Positions 14,925-15,299 of a DNA stretch of 15,299 nt are shown piece after piece (position 1 is the first letter of the stretch; each line of letters starts with the position of its first letter). The notes beneath the pieces are model-generated. The model was not told the origin of the DNA. It did not search any database and was given only the letters and a program-made list of their open reading frames with translations. The stretch is from Bacteroidota bacterium (GTDB lineage: Bacteria; Bacteroidota; Bacteroidia; Flavobacteriales_F; PHOS-HE28): assembly GCA_023430325.1 (NCBI GenBank), contig JAEZAU010000003.1:1-15299 (forward strand), written 5' to 3'. The position numbers were made by a program, and so were the translations under genes.

Positions 14925-15299
14925 TCAGCGGCGGCCGTAGAACTGCACTTCTCCGTTCCCATGCACGAGTTGGAAACCTTCCTTCAACTGTCGATCGATA
15001 TCCTGAACACAGCTATCCGTCATGAATGGATCGTACTTCCAGCGCAAGACATGATCTATGTGCAATTGCATGGATCGCTGCAACTCTTCGATCTGCACGC
15101 AAGGCGCCGGACTGTCATAGAAGGTGGCGTGATCTGCCGGGGGCGGACGATGACCGTCTTTCCAACGAAGCGGGAAGTGCGCGGCCATCGCCTCGTAATT
15201 GTCGAGCATCAGAACTCCTTCTCCAGTTCCCAGATAAGTGGAGAAGTTTCCGTGGAACCAGTTCTGCGAATGGATGATCGGCAGCGCGACGGAATTCGG
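14925..15299 (-). CDS. C-terminal part of an unrecognised protein (cut by window edge)
   Basis: The frame is open from the right edge to the TGA at 14925-14927 and gives at least 124 residues; the start lies outside. I do not recognise the family. The visible part begins with PNSVALPIIHSQNWFHGN, continues FSTYLGTGEGVLMLDNYEAM and HFPLRW, then a more charged half with IEELQRSMQLHIDHVLRWKY and ends FQLVHGNGEVQFYGRR. The LDNYE...HFPLRW wording reminds me of the C-terminal ends of some large Bacteroidota membrane proteins, but this is only an impression. It runs in the same direction as the sigma-crt operon; 134 bp with a good promoter separate them, so it is probably a different transcription unit. 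Confidence 0.65.
   Translation of the reverse strand, partial: PNSVALPIIHSQNWFHGNFSTYLGTGEGVLMLDNYEAMAAHFPLRWKDGHRPPPADHATFYDSPAPCVQIEELQRSMQLHIDHVLRWKYDPFMTDSCVQDIDRQLKEGFQLVHGNGEVQFYGRR

Overview
The window reads as a stretch of a Bacteroidota chromosome, most likely a Flavobacteriales-type bacterium with a fairly high G+C content for the phylum. Three things point there. Starts lack Shine-Dalgarno sequences. The clearest promoter has the Bacteroidota form TTG-N21-TAnnTTTG. The gene types also fit: TolB-like propeller/barrel protein, POTRA/barrel protein, Kazal-domain protein, Lnt, PabB-TilS, and a sigma factor-CrtI-CrtB operon. The assignment is inference from content; no rRNA or other marker is present.

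Left part (1-7.7 kb), mostly cell envelope. A long imperfect hairpin (1-164) abuts the end of a large leftward gene for a secreted protein with a degenerate peptidase-MA-like region, a TolB-like propeller and a beta-barrel-like C-terminus. A rightward MBL-fold hydrolase follows. It converges with a leftward gene for an exported barrel-like protein across a 476-bp gene-free region packed with repeats: a palindrome, a very C-rich tract whose complement fits a G-quadruplex, purine/pyrimidine hairpins and an 8-bp tandem array. Divergent from the barrel-like gene is a POTRA/barrel outer-membrane protein gene, with a small Kazal-type inhibitor gene directly behind it.

Middle (7.7-12 kb), housekeeping: lnt (lipoprotein N-acylation), pabB (folate precursor) and tilS (tRNA-Ile lysidine). 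The three genes are chained by 4-bp ATGA stop/start overlaps, so they probably form one translationally coupled unit.

Right part (12-15.3 kb), leftward: a sigma-70 (ECF-like) factor gene, crtI and crtB, again chained by ATGA overlaps, so a regulator is co-made with the two enzymes that make and desaturate phytoene. A strong promoter and a 9-bp direct repeat precede the sigma gene. crtB ends tail to tail with tilS, the two stop codons sharing one TTAA. The far right edge holds the C-terminal part of an unrecognised gene.

Across the window CGATCG occurs about ten times more often than chance predicts. I found no CRISPR array, tRNA, rRNA, transposase, phage or defence gene. The most interesting signals are the CGATCG enrichment, the edge hairpin, the repeat-dense convergent spacer with its G4 motif, the degenerate peptidase/propeller/barrel fusion, and the promoter-proximal direct repeat of the carotenoid operon.
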